Assembly: GCA_023376005.1 (NCBI GenBank)
Contig: CM042150.1
Coordinates: forward strand, 76,117,865-76,181,864
DNA: 64,000 bases
From: Doryteuthis pealeii
Lineage: Eukaryota > Mollusca > Cephalopoda > Myopsida > Loliginidae
Reading direction: 5' to 3'
Shown here: in pieces, positions 1-10,358 of the stretch
Numbering within the stretch: position 1 is the stretch's first letter
How the letters are laid out: the number at the start of each line of letters is the position of its first letter
Made by a program: the position numbers and the translations under genes
The notes under the pieces: generated by a model
What the model was told of the DNA's origin: nothing
Databases searched by the model: none
What the model saw: only the letters and a program-made list of their open reading frames with translations

Positions 1-908
1 AAGATCTCTATAAAAAAGAAATGTTTCACTGGATTTTAGAGAAAAAAATAACATCTTTAAAATAACCAATGATGGTAGAAAGTTCTCAGGGCAAAATTTT
101 AGGACATTTTTTTATAGAATTGAACCAAACTTAAGAAATCTTGTAAGATGATAAAAAAGTCTTAAAATAAAACTTGTCTGTGGTTTTTAACAACGCGCGC
201 GCGCACACACACACACGTTCATATATGCATACACATACATAGATACGTTTATCATTTGTGTGTCACGTGTTAAAAGGAGAGAATGATATTTGTAAATCTA
301 CAATAAAGAAGAAAGTAGGAAGCACAACAATTTGTTAGATGTATATTTTGTGAAAAAGAAAAAACAAAAACAAGTCCTTATTATTGAATCTAAAAGACAC
401 AACTTCAAATACAAAAATAAGAAGTTCTATTGTTCATACAATATTTGAATTGCAATGATTCTTTTCAAAGTTATACAATAAACTTTTACTATTAGATAAT
501 AATTAAAACAAATTCATTATTTCTTTTGATAAAACAATCATTTTCATATTATAGATTGAATAGCATATTAAATTACTGTGTCCTTATGACAGAGAAAAAC
601 TGATTGAGAACCTCTTCAATATGAAGACCATTTTTGTCACTTTTATTTTTTGCAAAGTCTTTGTTTGTCTGATGCGATTTCCTAAGAGTTTTTCTTGTTC
701 CAATATGACTCTAGATTTTGGCACTCCAGTTAATTTGACTCATCATCACTGAAATCATGAGAGGGTGTTTTTGTTTTTAATTAGTTCTAGAATAGAAATC
801 TTCTTAGAAAGTGTTAAATCTTTAGTAAAGAGTGCTCAATATCCTTAATAGAGCATGCATATCTAAGGTAAGATAGCATGGAAATTAAATGAACATGGTG
901 CCAAGCAC
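1..908. other. AT-rich non-coding stretch
   Basis: I see no gene or repeat I can name here. The only ordered sequence is a short alternating purine-pyrimidine run at 194-216, CG repeats passing into CA repeats. Stop codons are dense in all frames. Confidence 0.6.
194..216. repeat. (CG)n(CA)n microsatellite
   Basis: Alternating CG dinucleotides pass directly into CA dinucleotides. It is a short simple repeat of a kind that can adopt Z-DNA. No gene is associated with it. Confidence 0.9.
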
Positions 909-1108
909 CATTGACTTCATGTCTACGTTACCCTAACTTAGATATGTATATATATATACTAGACTCCTCATGAACCTGTTAGGTTGCATTGTTGGTAACT
1001 GAAAGCGTCATTGACTTCATGTCCACATTACTCTAATTGATATAGATAGGTAGATGTACTAGACTAGCCACCAATCTTTTAGGTTCCATTGTTTCATCAA
1101 ACCATAAT
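909..1108. repeat. Two-copy 100-bp tandem duplication
   Basis: The segment starting CATTGACTTCATGTC at 909 is repeated from 1009 with an exact 100-bp offset. The shared blocks are CATTGACTTCATGT, TACTAGACT and TTAGGTT followed by CATTGTT. The copies have diverged and the first carries a short TA run where the second has GATA-like sequence. It is a local duplication of unknown origin. Confidence 0.75.
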
Positions 1109-1231
1109 GATACTGATGCATCTTAATATTTATAGAAATGTAAGTATTGATAGAATACTAGATGTGTTAAAATGTTACATAGTCATTTTAATACTTGTCC
1201 ATGATGATATTGCCCCTATTTAAGAAGAGAA

Positions 1232-1235
<4 letters not shown>

Positions 1236-1272
<37 letters not shown>
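1236..1272. repeat. (TA)n microsatellite
   Basis: An uninterrupted TA run sits just upstream of a SINE copy. Open frames read from it are poly-Tyr/Ile artefacts. Confidence 0.95.
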
Positions 1273-1276
<4 letters not shown>

Positions 1277-1299
1277 TACACATTTGATGTCAATAAATA

Positions 1300-1580
1300 A
1301 AGAGTGCAGTAGTGTACTGGTTAGAGTTGTAGGAAATGGACTTTTTGACATGAGTCCAGATCCTGGACAAAGCCACTGTTCACATAGCACTAAAACCCTT
1401 GGGAAAGGTACGAATCCAACTATTCTCCCTCCAGCTATGGGTAAATAATAGGGAGGACTGGGCTCTTTAACCTTGGTTAGGCAACCAGTCTAGGAGAACT
1501 CTGAATTTAAACCTCTTAAATCTCCTCTTGGAGTGGTCACTACTAGAATAGGCTCATGCCTACTTAGTGATCTATTTAAA
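1300..1580 (+). mobile_element. SINE family A, tRNA-derived, near full length
   Basis: This is the first of about a dozen copies of the commonest SINE in the window. It has a degenerate tRNA-like head (A-box region TAGTGTACTGG) and a decayed B box. The family body follows: CCTTGGGAAAGGTACGAATC, then AGGAGGACTGGGCTCTTTAA, then GGCAACCAGTCTAGGAGAA. The end is diverged from other copies, which finish in GGGTTGGTAAATATATA. It is non-coding and would depend on RNA polymerase III and a LINE reverse transcriptase. Confidence 0.8.
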
Positions 1581-2035
1581 TTTTAAAAAAATTAAACACC
1601 ATTATTCTATTTAGATTTAGAATACAGAACCAAGAGAAATAACTTTACAATCACTTCCCCATACTTTGTTCTCCAGAAAGGATTTGTCAGATTTCAAAAG
1701 GTGATAAGTGTATGATTTTCTTAAATTGCATTAAAATTGCATTAATTCTGATTTCACCTGTTATGACCTGATTGTACAATTTACTAATGAAGTAAATAAA
1801 ACCACTGCATCTTCTTTAGCTTGACTAGCAGAAACATCTCTTTGCTTTAGGTTAGTGAAAATTGAAGAAATAGAATCTCTGTTAAGATGAAATCAGCCTA
1901 ACAATATTTGATTGGTATCATTTCAGTTATAGTGTAGAGAGTAAAATGTAAGGTTAGTTATCTGTATAAACATGAGAATTATTAATTTGATCAAATGTTA
2001 CGTACTGAGGTTTTCACAGTACCAAATCGATATAA
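1581..2035. other. Unannotated AT-rich DNA
   Basis: I see no open frame, repeat or motif I can support in this stretch. Confidence 0.5.
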
Positions 2036-2522
2036 TGTTGTATACCCTTTCTTTACTTCTTTACTTCTTACTTGCTTCTATATCTATTCTTCTGGCCGGC
2101 TTTGGTTCTATCTTCTAACATCTTGCGTCTGGAGTTGTCTTGGGGACTTCGGTCTGGTTTTCTGTTAGGGATTTCTCTTTATCAGAAGCCCTGTGTCATT
2201 GTTAGTTTTTAGTAATAAACACAAGACTTCGATTTACGTTGATGTTACTTTATTTCCAAATCCCCAACCCAGATACCTGTGCAGTGAGAATCACATCTTA
2301 CGAGCTCGGCTTCTACTTGCTAACTGACTGCGTTACTTAGTATCCTTAAACCGGAAGACAGGGTCTTCTATGCCTTCCGGTTCTCACGATTTTTCCTGGA
2401 AGGCAAGGTTGAGAGTGAGGTCAAGCGCCGTCACTCACTCTCAAGGCCATTAGCTGCACTAATCGCCATTATGTTTCTACACTACCTTATATAAGTCTTA
2501 GGGATCCAATAATTATGTAACA
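2036..2522 (-). mobile_element. Solo LTR-like element, family 1 (487 bp)
   Basis: Read on the minus strand it starts TGTTACATAATTATT and ends GTATACAACA, so it has TG...CA termini. The same sequence occurs on the plus strand at 49284-49771, which fixes both ends. Inside, in transcript order, are a TATA-like TATATAAGG (about 2483-2491), a hairpin of GAGAGTGAG with its complement, ETS-like CCGGAAG sites (2351-2357 and, reversed, 2374-2382) and an AATAAA signal near 2250. It is GC-richer than its surroundings. I see no clear target duplication, no internal coding region and no partner LTR, so a solo LTR is the simplest reading. A non-autonomous LTR derivative is possible. Confidence 0.75.
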
Positions 2523-2792
2523 CAAATAACTATCCTATATTCACTAATGGATCAAAACAGAAATTTTTATGAAGGATGGGATATTATGAAGAAAAAAAGT
2601 TAGAATGGTGAGTTCAAAAGAAGATTATAAAGTGATTCTCACTGCAAAGTCAGTCTCTTCTTGACATTAATCTGATTGACATGTCTGGGTCAAGTTAAAC
2701 AGTGAAATCATGAAAATATCTGGAAAATATTCTACAAAATTTGCTTCAGAATTTATGTAATAAAATATCTTATACTTTTGTAAGTCATTATA

Positions 2793-3322
2793 CTGAGGTG
2801 AGTCAAAGGTTTTTACAATATATTGAAAAAAATTGGCAGCTCTGGATGCTTTGCCAGGGTTGTAAAGGTGAGGAATCACATTGCACTATGAGATGCTGAG
2901 CTCACCTGCTACTCACCTCTATGGCTTGGAATCCATGGTTTTAGACATACCTGACCATACCTGGTTGTCAAGGTTCTTGCAATCAGAGTAAAATTTCTTT
3001 AACCATTTGTTTACGGTACGGTGATCAATTGTACTTTCACTTTTCGAACATCAAATGCCTTTTGCTTCTTCTGCAGTGTTATGGCCAAGTTCAAACATGG
3101 AAAGTATAAGTTTCTGAATTAGACTTACATTACACATTCATCTGCATGGCTCTCAAATCGCATATGGAATGAAGCAATGCACAATGTGTCAGTGCACCAA
3201 CTACAATAATACTACCAATCACAGTGGATACCTTCCACGACTTGAACTACTATGATTATTTGGTATATGCACTGCAAATGTATCAAAACTACATACATTG
3301 CACGATTTTTGACTCACCCTAG
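2793..3322 (-). pseudogene. Decayed mariner-like transposon with HTH_48 remnant
   Basis: Terminal inverted repeats beginning CTGAGGTGAGTCAAA and, at the right end, CTAGGGTGAGTCAAA are flanked by TA on both sides, the target duplication expected of Tc1/mariner elements. On the minus strand the interior translates, through stops, to fragments such as LGHNTAEEAKGI, HRTVNKWLKKFYSD and CKNLDNQ. These match the N-terminal helix-turn-helix (HTH_48 type) of mariner transposases. The catalytic DDE part is missing, so the copy is internally deleted and inactive. The HTH similarity is my recognition, not a search result. Confidence 0.7.
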
Positions 3323-3606
3323 TATTTATACCTACAAAGTGCCTATAAAAATTATGAGATTATTAATTATACATAGATTGGCAATTCCACTTGGATCAGT
3401 GTAGTATCTGTGTGTCTCGTCTAACACAACATTTCAGAGTTAATTTTAACATACTTTAAAGCATTAGTTGTCTGGTACAATAGATATATATCACTTATTT
3501 GCATAGCTCCATAGCTTGTTGAATTAATTTGTTAATTTTAAACATTTGTTTATTTTAGTATGACAATTTATGGAAAGATAAACAGAGAACATTGTATTCA
3601 TTGTAT

Positions 3607-4177
3607 GTTCCTATTTATCTGAATGTTTGACATGAGGCTTGATGATTAGTATTATCTGCATTATTCGGACTATTGTCCTTATCTTCATTGTTATCTGTAC
3701 AATGTTTCGGCTGATGTGACCCTCAGCCTTCTTCAGGTATTTCTTGTCAGTCTTGGGAACCTTCTTTTCGAACTTGGGAACCTTCTTGTTGATAATCGGA
3801 GCCATCACAGAACTTTGAACCTAAACCTTTATTCAGTCCACGGGACACATGGCCTAAGTGGCTAAAGATAGTTCTAAGTGACAGTTATCTCGAGACTGCA
3901 GGTTCAATCCTGGTCAAGCGCCGCAGTAACATAGAATAATAATTAACACAGCTTAATGCCTCTACTCAGCTATGGTTAGTGGAATGAGAACAGGATACTC
4001 CTGTGGACTGAATAAAGGGTTAGGTTCAAAGTTCCGTGATGGCTCCTGATTATGACAAGAAGGTTCCCAAGTTCGAAAAGAAGGTTCCCGAGTCTGACAA
4101 GAAATACCTGAAGAAACAGATAACAATGAAGATGAGGACAATAGTCTGAATAACACAGATAATACTGTTCCTATTTA
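3607..4177. mobile_element. Foldback SINE copy 1, head-to-head inverted dimer with 11-bp direct repeats
   Basis: The unit at 3618-4166 is flanked by an 11-bp direct repeat GTTCCTATTTA (3607-3617 and 4167-4177). The right, plus-strand half is nearly complete. It has a tRNA-like head with A box TGGCCTAAGTGG (3850-3861) and B box GGTTCAATCC (3901-3910), a body with GTTAGTGGAATGAGAACAGG and repeated AAGAAGGTTCCC, and a tail GGACAATAGTC...ATAATACT. The left half (3618-3844) is the reverse complement of the same body and tail without the head. Both 3' ends therefore point outwards. The left half holds a CTGAAGAAGGC...GCCGAAAC hairpin motif on the minus strand; the right half has lost it by deletion. 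Short open frames here are not genes. Confidence 0.85.
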
Positions 4178-4184
4178 CATTGTC

Positions 4185-4445
4185 TGTGTAGTTGAAGTTT
4201 TTCTTTTGTCTTCTTCCAGTCCTATCAAATACAAATAATTCTTAAACAGATCTATTTGACCAACAAATGAGATGCTAATAGTACTACCACTCTGGGTTAG
4301 AGTAGACCTGATGTAATGGCAAAGAAGGAGTACTCGACACTCCCCAGATCTCCAGAACTGGAGCCTCATCATCATATGCAGTTTAGTGTCATACCCAAGA
4401 TGCTCTATCTGGGGTGGGGTCATATGGACAACAGATACAGTGAGC
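4185..4445 (+). mobile_element. SINE-like repeat family C
   Basis: It shares with copies near 7.9, 18.1, 33.6 and 49.2 kb the blocks TCAAATACAAATAATT, AACAGATCTATTTGACC, a central TACTACCACTCTGGGT, and CTCCAGAACTGGAGCCTCA. No clear A/B box pair is visible, so the class is uncertain. It lies right after foldback copy 1. Confidence 0.75.
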
Positions 4446-5209
4446 ATATTCTAATATATAAATTAACTTTAATACACAAATACATAATTTTACATTTATT
4501 ATCCTTTTTAATATATTTATACAACTTTTCTCATGAAATTTCAATTTAATGCTTAGAATATTAATGTGTTTGATTATAATCATATAGTTATTTTTATTTT
4601 ATTCATTGAAATAATTTTTAATCAATCTTAATAATATTTTAATATAATTATTTTTTCTGTTCATACATTAAATTTGTATATTGATAATGGAATTTTGATT
4701 CATTCACTTTTAATTATTCAAATTTATTTTTATTTTTACTTTGAATATTTTTATGAAAATTTCTCTCTTGAAATTTTAATAGAATTATTTTTCGTTCAAT
4801 TATTTATATTTCAAATAATATATTTTCAATATTTAAAAAGCTATATAATCTAATTCTATTTCTTTGAATTTATTCATATTTTACAGAATTAAAATATGTG
4901 TATGTTTGCATGCATGCATGTATGAGTGAGATTTCATATATATAGTTTCATGATTTGACACACACATCAGGATAGGTGTGTATGTTTATGTGTATATGTG
5001 TATATCTAGATGTATATATACATCTTTAGGTTTGAAATGTAATCAATGCTTATGTTTATGGTTGGTTGTTTGTATTTTACAGTATGTCAACCTGAGAGAG
5101 ATTTTATGTCAAAGATGTTTTTGTTTTATTCATTCTTGTTGGGCATTCAAACTTTTTTTAAAAACTCATTTTTTTAAATATATTTAAAAAAAATAATTTT
5201 TAATCTATG
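4446..5209. other. AT-rich DNA with TG-rich patch
   Basis: No gene is visible. A loose TGTATG/TGTATATG patch lies at 4895-5030, and an open frame there is only simple sequence. Confidence 0.5.
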
Positions 5210-5330
5210 TAACCCATCGGAGATGGGAGCCTAACATATCCTACTGCTAGTAGTAATGAAGCTATACTCCACACTCCCGAGCTCCAGAATTGGAACCTCA
5301 CTACTAAATGCAGTTAACATTATTTTTATG
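5210..5330 (+). mobile_element. SINE family C fragment
   Basis: A 120-bp piece of family C, recognised by GATGGGAGCCTAACA, CTCCACACTCCCGAGCTCC and AGAATTGGAACCTCA. Both ends are truncated. Confidence 0.65.
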
Positions 5331-5635
5331 TGTGAAGTAATTCTTCTATTATAATACACAATTAAAATATCATTTTGTGTCCTTTTTCTAATCATTATTT
5401 TAAAGATTTCAAAAGTATTTTTGATTTTTAGCTATTATTAGTATTGCAATATGAATACAAAGTTGGTTTGTGGCCATTTCATTTATATATTTTTTATAAA
5501 TCAATTTTAACCTTTTATAAATTATTAATTTCTCAAATAAAATAGAATTGTTAAAATAATTAAGATAAAACATGTAATTTCAATTTCATATATTAGTATA
5601 GGTGATCTGTCTGGAAAGTATGCAGCCATTTAATA

Positions 5636-6143
5636 CAGGGTGGCTCATAATAGACTAACATAAAAAAATTTAATCATTAAGTCTTTAGAGTCATAATCTT
5701 GTAGATTGCCTCCATTTTCATAGATACAAAGTTGCATCTTAATTCGTATGTATGACTTTTTTCAAGATTTCTGTAGTCAATCTTCACATGAATATTATTT
5801 TTGTGCTGTAGCAACGTCATTAGCTTATTCAAATATACACACTCCTTTTAATAATCCTGCAAAAAGAAGTCAAGCAGACAAATCAGGTGAATGGGTTAGG
5901 CCATTTGAATACTGAATTTTCTGAAATTATTCTGCCACCAAATATTTCTTTTTGTTGAAATTATAAACCTCACAGCTAAATAGTAAAATTCTATTATTTT
6001 AATTTGTTTTTTCACATTCTAACTTGTCATTTTCAATTTGCTTAGTCTACTTTATAATATATGAAAAATGATATAGAAATCAACTTAAAAACAAGAAAGT
6101 TATGAATTTTTTAAAACGTTTAAGTATTTTGTGGGCCACCCTG
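5636..6143 (-). pseudogene. Decayed mariner-like transposon, C-terminal remnant
   Basis: Terminal inverted repeats CAGGGTGGCTCA (left) and, reversed, CAGGGTGGCCCA (right) are flanked by TA, as in Tc1/mariner elements. On the minus strand the interior reads through stops as a mariner-like C-terminus: CVYLNKLMTLLQHKNN, then SHTYELRCNFVSMKMEAIYK, close to the usual end of SETMAR-type transposases. At 508 bp it keeps only this end of the gene. It complements the 2793-3322 element, which keeps only the N-terminus, but the terminal repeats differ, so they are separate families. Confidence 0.6.
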
Positions 6144-6147
6144 TATT

Positions 6148-6627
6148 AATGGAAAAATAGCCTACCTAGGGTAATGGTTCCTTAGTTAACTTAAAGGTAA
6201 TACCATTGGGATCTCACATACTTATCTCAACATATTCATCTCTTTTCAAAACAGTATGAAAGATCCTCTTTTGGGATTATCATCACCTGCCAAATTCGTT
6301 CATGACATTCTAACTTTGAAAAAATTCCCAAGTTAAAAGAAGTCAAACTTAGAATGTAAGACACTGACATAGTTTAGGGATGCATTTTTTCCATAAAGTG
6401 CAGCACAAGATTTGAACAATCTATATGAATACGATGGTCACATAGTAAAGTGGTTTCTCAATGCTGACTGAGTAACTCTACATGAGAGCATCTGTTCACA
6501 CATATCCATTAAACAAATAGAAATAACATCTACAGGAAACATAAGTTAATAAACCTCTAATAAGTGCTACAGATAAAGAGAAACAAAAATAGTAAACATA
6601 ACAATGACAGTTCTTTCTTTCTTTTGG
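6148..6627. other. Unannotated AT-rich DNA
   Basis: I see no supported feature. Confidence 0.4.
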
Positions 6628-7235
6628 ATGTCCGTTGCAGACAACATTGACATCACTCCATATCTTCAGTTGTGGACCCTCTGGTGGCTTGTTAGTCCAA
6701 TTCTGGATTTGCAGATGTGGTCACACACATTGCAGAGGAAATTCCCATCTACATTTCGTTGTTCATGATGACAAAGGCGTCGCCACTCTGCAGTCCTATC
6801 TATCTCGGTATCTGTCTGTTGGTAGCCAGATTTTCCATGCTTGAAGGTGTGATGATACATTTCTTCAGCGTTGTTTTAATATGGTCTTTGAACCACTTGG
6901 GGGGGGGGGCTCCTGTCCTCTGCGTGCCATCTGTGAATTCACTGTAAAGTATTTTACAGGGTAGTCTGTTTGCAGGCAAGTGGATGGTGTGACCCAATCA
7001 TCGCAGTTGCCGTTACAATATGATCGTCTCGATTGGGTCAATGTGTGTTCTGCTTCTAATGTCTAAGTGAGGGATTTTGTGCCACTACTTTACGCCCAGT
7101 ATGCGTTGGAGGCAGTTGATATGAAATGCCTCCAGTTTTTTCAGGTGTCTGTGATATGACACCCACAACTCATTTCCATATAAGAGTATGGATAGGCATG
7201 CAGTTTTATATACAGAAATCTTAGTGTTGATGATA
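6628..7235 (-). pseudogene. LINE 3' ORF end with C-terminal C2H2 finger (broken)
   Basis: Reading leftwards, the minus strand encodes a typical post-reverse-transcriptase region: ISVYKTACLSILLYGNELW, then YHRHLKKLEAFHINCLQRIL, a stop, then RLGHTIHLPANRLPCKILYS and WFKDHIKTTLKKC. After a frameshift it ends in FLCNVCDHICKSRIGLTSHQ with RVHN, a single C2H2-like finger. These pieces occur in this order at the C-terminus of many mollusc LINE polymerases. At least two stops and one frameshift break it; a run of ten G at 6900-6909 lies between the two frames. The 5' part, including the catalytic domain, is absent. Confidence 0.75.
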
Positions 7236-7359
7236 GTACAGAACTGAAAATTACTTTATTCTGTAATTAAGAGCATTTTAAGATTATTTCTTAAAGAAAA
7301 AAAAACCTGCTTGGGCCATTTTGCCATGGTTACAAACATATGCACAAGCGTATACACAC

Positions 7360-7650
7360 ACACACAATCATTATCATCATTATCAGTAGGTCATGCTGAC
7401 AGCACATATCCCATGACTTTCTCTTGCCACCTGTCCCTATTGGTCATCGCCACTGGAAGGACTTCTACACAGCATCCAGAATCTGAGTAGAGCTGATTGA
7501 TAATAGTTTTTACTGGACGACCCATACATACATAGGTATCCACTGGAGAACATCACCTCTGAGTTAATTCTCGCTTCTCCAGCAGTTTTGGGCATGTCTT
7601 GTCTTATTTGGATACTTTGTGTGATAGGAGGTAGGTGGCCATACAGCTGC
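7360..7650 (-). mobile_element. Repeat with ATC/ATG tail (copy 1 of 3)
   Basis: It shares blocks with 16165-16440 and 30538-30750: a TCATTATCATCATTATCA edge, GGTCATGCTGACAGCACA, CCCATGACTTTCTCTTGC, and later GGCCATACAGCTGCTTTT. The triplet repeat always sits at the left edge, so on the minus strand it is a 3' tail. That fits a 5'-truncated LINE or a SINE. No coding remains. Confidence 0.6.
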
Positions 7651-7784
7651 TTTTCTACTTGGACTCTAATTAAACTCTTAGAGAAAAAGCTAGAAGGGAA
7701 CTACACAAGGATGCTATGAAATGTCTTGAAGCAGATACATATGATAATGTACAATAGATTTAATCAAGAAAGATAATGAGAATG

Positions 7785-8318
7785 TTGGTTTGGTTTTACG
7801 GCATATCAACCTCAGTGGGTCATTTAATGCCGATCAAGTTTTGAAATAAATCAATTCCTAATGGATATACATTTTTTTTATAGATACGTTTTTCTATTTA
7901 ACCTATAGATGGGACCCTAACAGGTACTACAATTCCGGGTCAGAGTGGACCAGGGAGCAATGGTGATGAAGGGGTGCTCCACATTCCCCAAACCTCCAAA
8001 ACTGGAACCTCACCATCAGATAGATTTAAACGTCATTCCCAGTACATGTAGCCCCTCAGTCACTGCCTTCTCGCATCCATATGATAAAAAGGGGTTGGGA
8101 CTTGCCATAAGGGCAATAGGGTTGGGAAATCATATAGGTTCTAGGGCTTGACATGACAAGTCATGAACTGCTCATCCACCTGGGTTCTATCCTTAAGCAT
8201 CACGGGTCGCCACCCATGGCCAACAAGGTCCCTTTGGGGGAGTCTTACCCCTCTGCACAGGTGCAGTCGGTGCATTCTAACGCCCCAGCCGACAGGGCAG
8301 TGAGAATGTTGGTAATAT
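7785..8318 (+). mobile_element. SINE family C, longest copy
   Basis: The copy runs from TTTACGGCATATCAACCTCA through GGGACCCTAACAGGTACTAC, GGTCAGAGTGGACC, CTCCAAAACTGGAACCTCAC and GTGCAGTCGGTGCATTCTAA to GACAGGGCAGTGAGAATG. It shows that fragments elsewhere, such as the GGCATATCAACC pieces and the GTGCAGTCGGTG pieces, belong to one unit of about 500 bp. It ends in an AT/AC microsatellite. Confidence 0.75.
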
Positions 8319-8380
8319 ATATATATATACACACACACACATATATATATATATCTATGTATATATATATATATATATAT
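8319..8380. repeat. (AT)n(AC)n compound microsatellite
   Basis: AT and AC runs alternate at the 3' end of a SINE. They probably grew from the SINE tail. Confidence 0.9.
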
Positions 8381-9157
8381 GTACACATTAGATATTTATA
8401 AATAGACACCAAAGTCATCATGGTAAATAACCAAGCAATGCTTTCATTTGTTACTGAGCACCATGACATCTTGTTGAAATGAAATTGTGACAAGTTGTCA
8501 TTGATTAATTATATCTTCTGCATGTATAAGTTTCAAAAAGTGTGTGTTTGATTTACACTTCAATGATGATGACACCCTAGTGCACATGAGAGATGGGACC
8601 ACTTCTGACATTGGATGAGTTACTGAGTCTCCCAACAACATCCACATTTTCAACAACATGGTGCCCAGCAACAAATGAAAGTGATACTCTGCTGACAAAG
8701 GTAGACTGCTACTCAATTAATCACTGCACAGACTATCATAGTTCTTATCAAAATAAAATTATTCATAAACAGATCCGAACTTCTGTCTATGTATTTTGAT
8801 GAAAATGTACGTTATCGATTTTATTGTTTTTTCTCATGGATTCTAATGCCTTGAATTTACTGATGGTGAAAAAAGTGCTCAATTCGGAGTTTTAGGTGAC
8901 TTTTGAGGCCTGATAATCGCCCTGAGAGTGGGCAAAAATGGCCAATTTTGTGTACAATTAAAGTGCCAAACCAATATGATTTTCTGAGAGAGTTCGATGA
9001 GGAGTATCACATAGTAAAATATGATTGAGTTCACTTGAGAATTGGGGGAGATATGGGGCTTCAAAGGTGCTCTGCATAGGATCCAAGTGTTACTCCCTGG
9101 CCTTGGCATTGCAAAAAGTTTCATTATAAGATAAATGTTATTTCAAATATATATTTA
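8381..9157. other. Unannotated DNA
   Basis: Nothing here is supportable as a gene; a few 70-80 codon frames on both strands match no family I know. Confidence 0.4.
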
Positions 9158-9415
9158 TCAACCCCTCCACACAAGCAGGATAACACAAGGTCAATTTTTG
9201 AGCAGAGTTTAACAGGTTTGAATTTTCCCTCTCCTAGACCAGTTGTCATACCAAGGTTAAAAAGTTCAGACAACCTTACTATTTATCTATAGCTAGAGGG
9301 AGAATAGTTGGAAGCATACCTTTCCCAAGGGTAATAGTGCTATTTGTAATATCCAGGATATTAACTTGTGTTGATATGTCCATATCCTAAGACAATAACC
9401 ATAACACCATGAGCA
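9158..9415 (-). mobile_element. SINE family A
   Basis: Minus-strand copy. Its tail starts at 9158 (ATCAACCCCTCCACACAAGC reversed), followed by AACAGGTTTGAATTTTCC, ACCTTTCCCAAGGGTAATAG and the tRNA-like head near 9390-9415. Confidence 0.75.
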
Positions 9416-9559
9416 CCTCCAAAGTTATCTCAAATAATTTATGGAACAGAATTTAATTTTCTTTCTTACAACCTACTCACTTAAAAGCTGATGTCTTTAG
9501 ACATTAAGCATGATGTCAAGTCACATTCTATTAACAGAATATATGTTGTAATTATTGTT

Positions 9560-9890
9560 CTTGTAATCCAGTAGACTCTTTGGGGAGCATCAGTCTCCAG
9601 CCACACCCTGTCAATGATGGTGCTGTAGTTTCTGCAGTAAGTGATTTTTTATGGATAGAGTTGCTAGCTTACAAGTTTTGAATTTAGAATTTTTCCTTTT
9701 AGATCACTTTGTCTACCTAAAATACTAGAGAGCTTAAATGGCTAAACCATGGATGAAAGGAAAAAAGTTGGACTCATGCCTTTCTCAAGGGCATTAGAAT
9801 GAAGGAAAATGCAAACAATCTCACCTGGGATTTGAACTCAGCTCAACAAGTCAATTTTATTACAATTCTGTTACTCCTCTTGCACAAGTT
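9560..9890 (-). mobile_element. SINE family A variant with different 3' half (E)
   Basis: The tRNA-related part (GGATTTGAACTCAGC, CTTTCTCAAGGGCATTAG) resembles family A. The other half (CTCTTTGGGGAGCATCAGTC, CAGCCACACC) differs from family A and recurs at 37925-38245 and near 37145-37190. It looks like a SINE with the same head but another tail, which is how SINEs adapt to a different LINE partner. Confidence 0.6.
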
Positions 9891-9892
9891 AT

Positions 9893-10358
9893 AAAAAAAA
9901 TTCTTTGAGAGACTTTGATATAAAGACGGATCACCTTATCCCAACCAGAAAAACAGACATAATATTGATTAACAAAAAAAAAAAAGAGAACTTGTCAACT
10001 GGTAGATTTTGCAGTTCCAGCAGATCACAGGGGGAAGGATGAAAGAAAATGAAAAGATAGACAAATACCTAGACCTTGCAAGAGAATTTGAAAAGCTATG
10101 GAATATGAGGGTGAAAGTGATACCAATAATAGTTGGAGCACTAGGAATGGTCCCCAAAATCTTAGAAAAAAGACTTGAGGAACTGGAAATCAGAGGAAGA
10201 ATTGAGTCCATTCAGACAACAGCATTGTTGAAATCAGCTGGAATACTCAGGAGAGGTCCTGGAGACCTAAGGAGACTTGTTGTCACTCTAACTCCAGTGA
10301 AAGACCATCAGCTAATGCTGGTGTGAAAAACTCATAATAATAATAATAATAATAATAA
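9893..10358 (+). pseudogene. RLE-type LINE (R4/Dong-like), C-terminal copy a
   Basis: Only the last part of the polymerase protein is left. CQLVDFAVPADHR is the end of the restriction-like endonuclease motif, followed by KYLDLAREFEKLWNMRVKVI, VGALGMVPK and RGRIESIQTTALLKSAGILR near the C-terminus. The preceding PD...K part is spoiled by stops and an A-run insertion near 9973. The 3' UTR (CACTCTAACTCCAGTGAAAG) leads into a TAA/ATA repeat tail at 10333-10358. Copy b starts immediately after. The endonuclease class is from my knowledge of R2/R4-type LINEs. Confidence 0.75.
10333..10358 (+). repeat. (TAA)n tail and junction
   Basis: The trinucleotide tail of LINE copy a. Copy b begins at its right edge, so the repeat may also have been the insertion site of copy b. 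Confidence 0.85.

Noticed and set aside
3607..4177. A DNA-transposon MITE
   Set aside because: Long terminal inverted repeats fit, but the 11- to 18-bp duplications of varying length, the tRNA boxes and the variable truncation favour retrotransposition.
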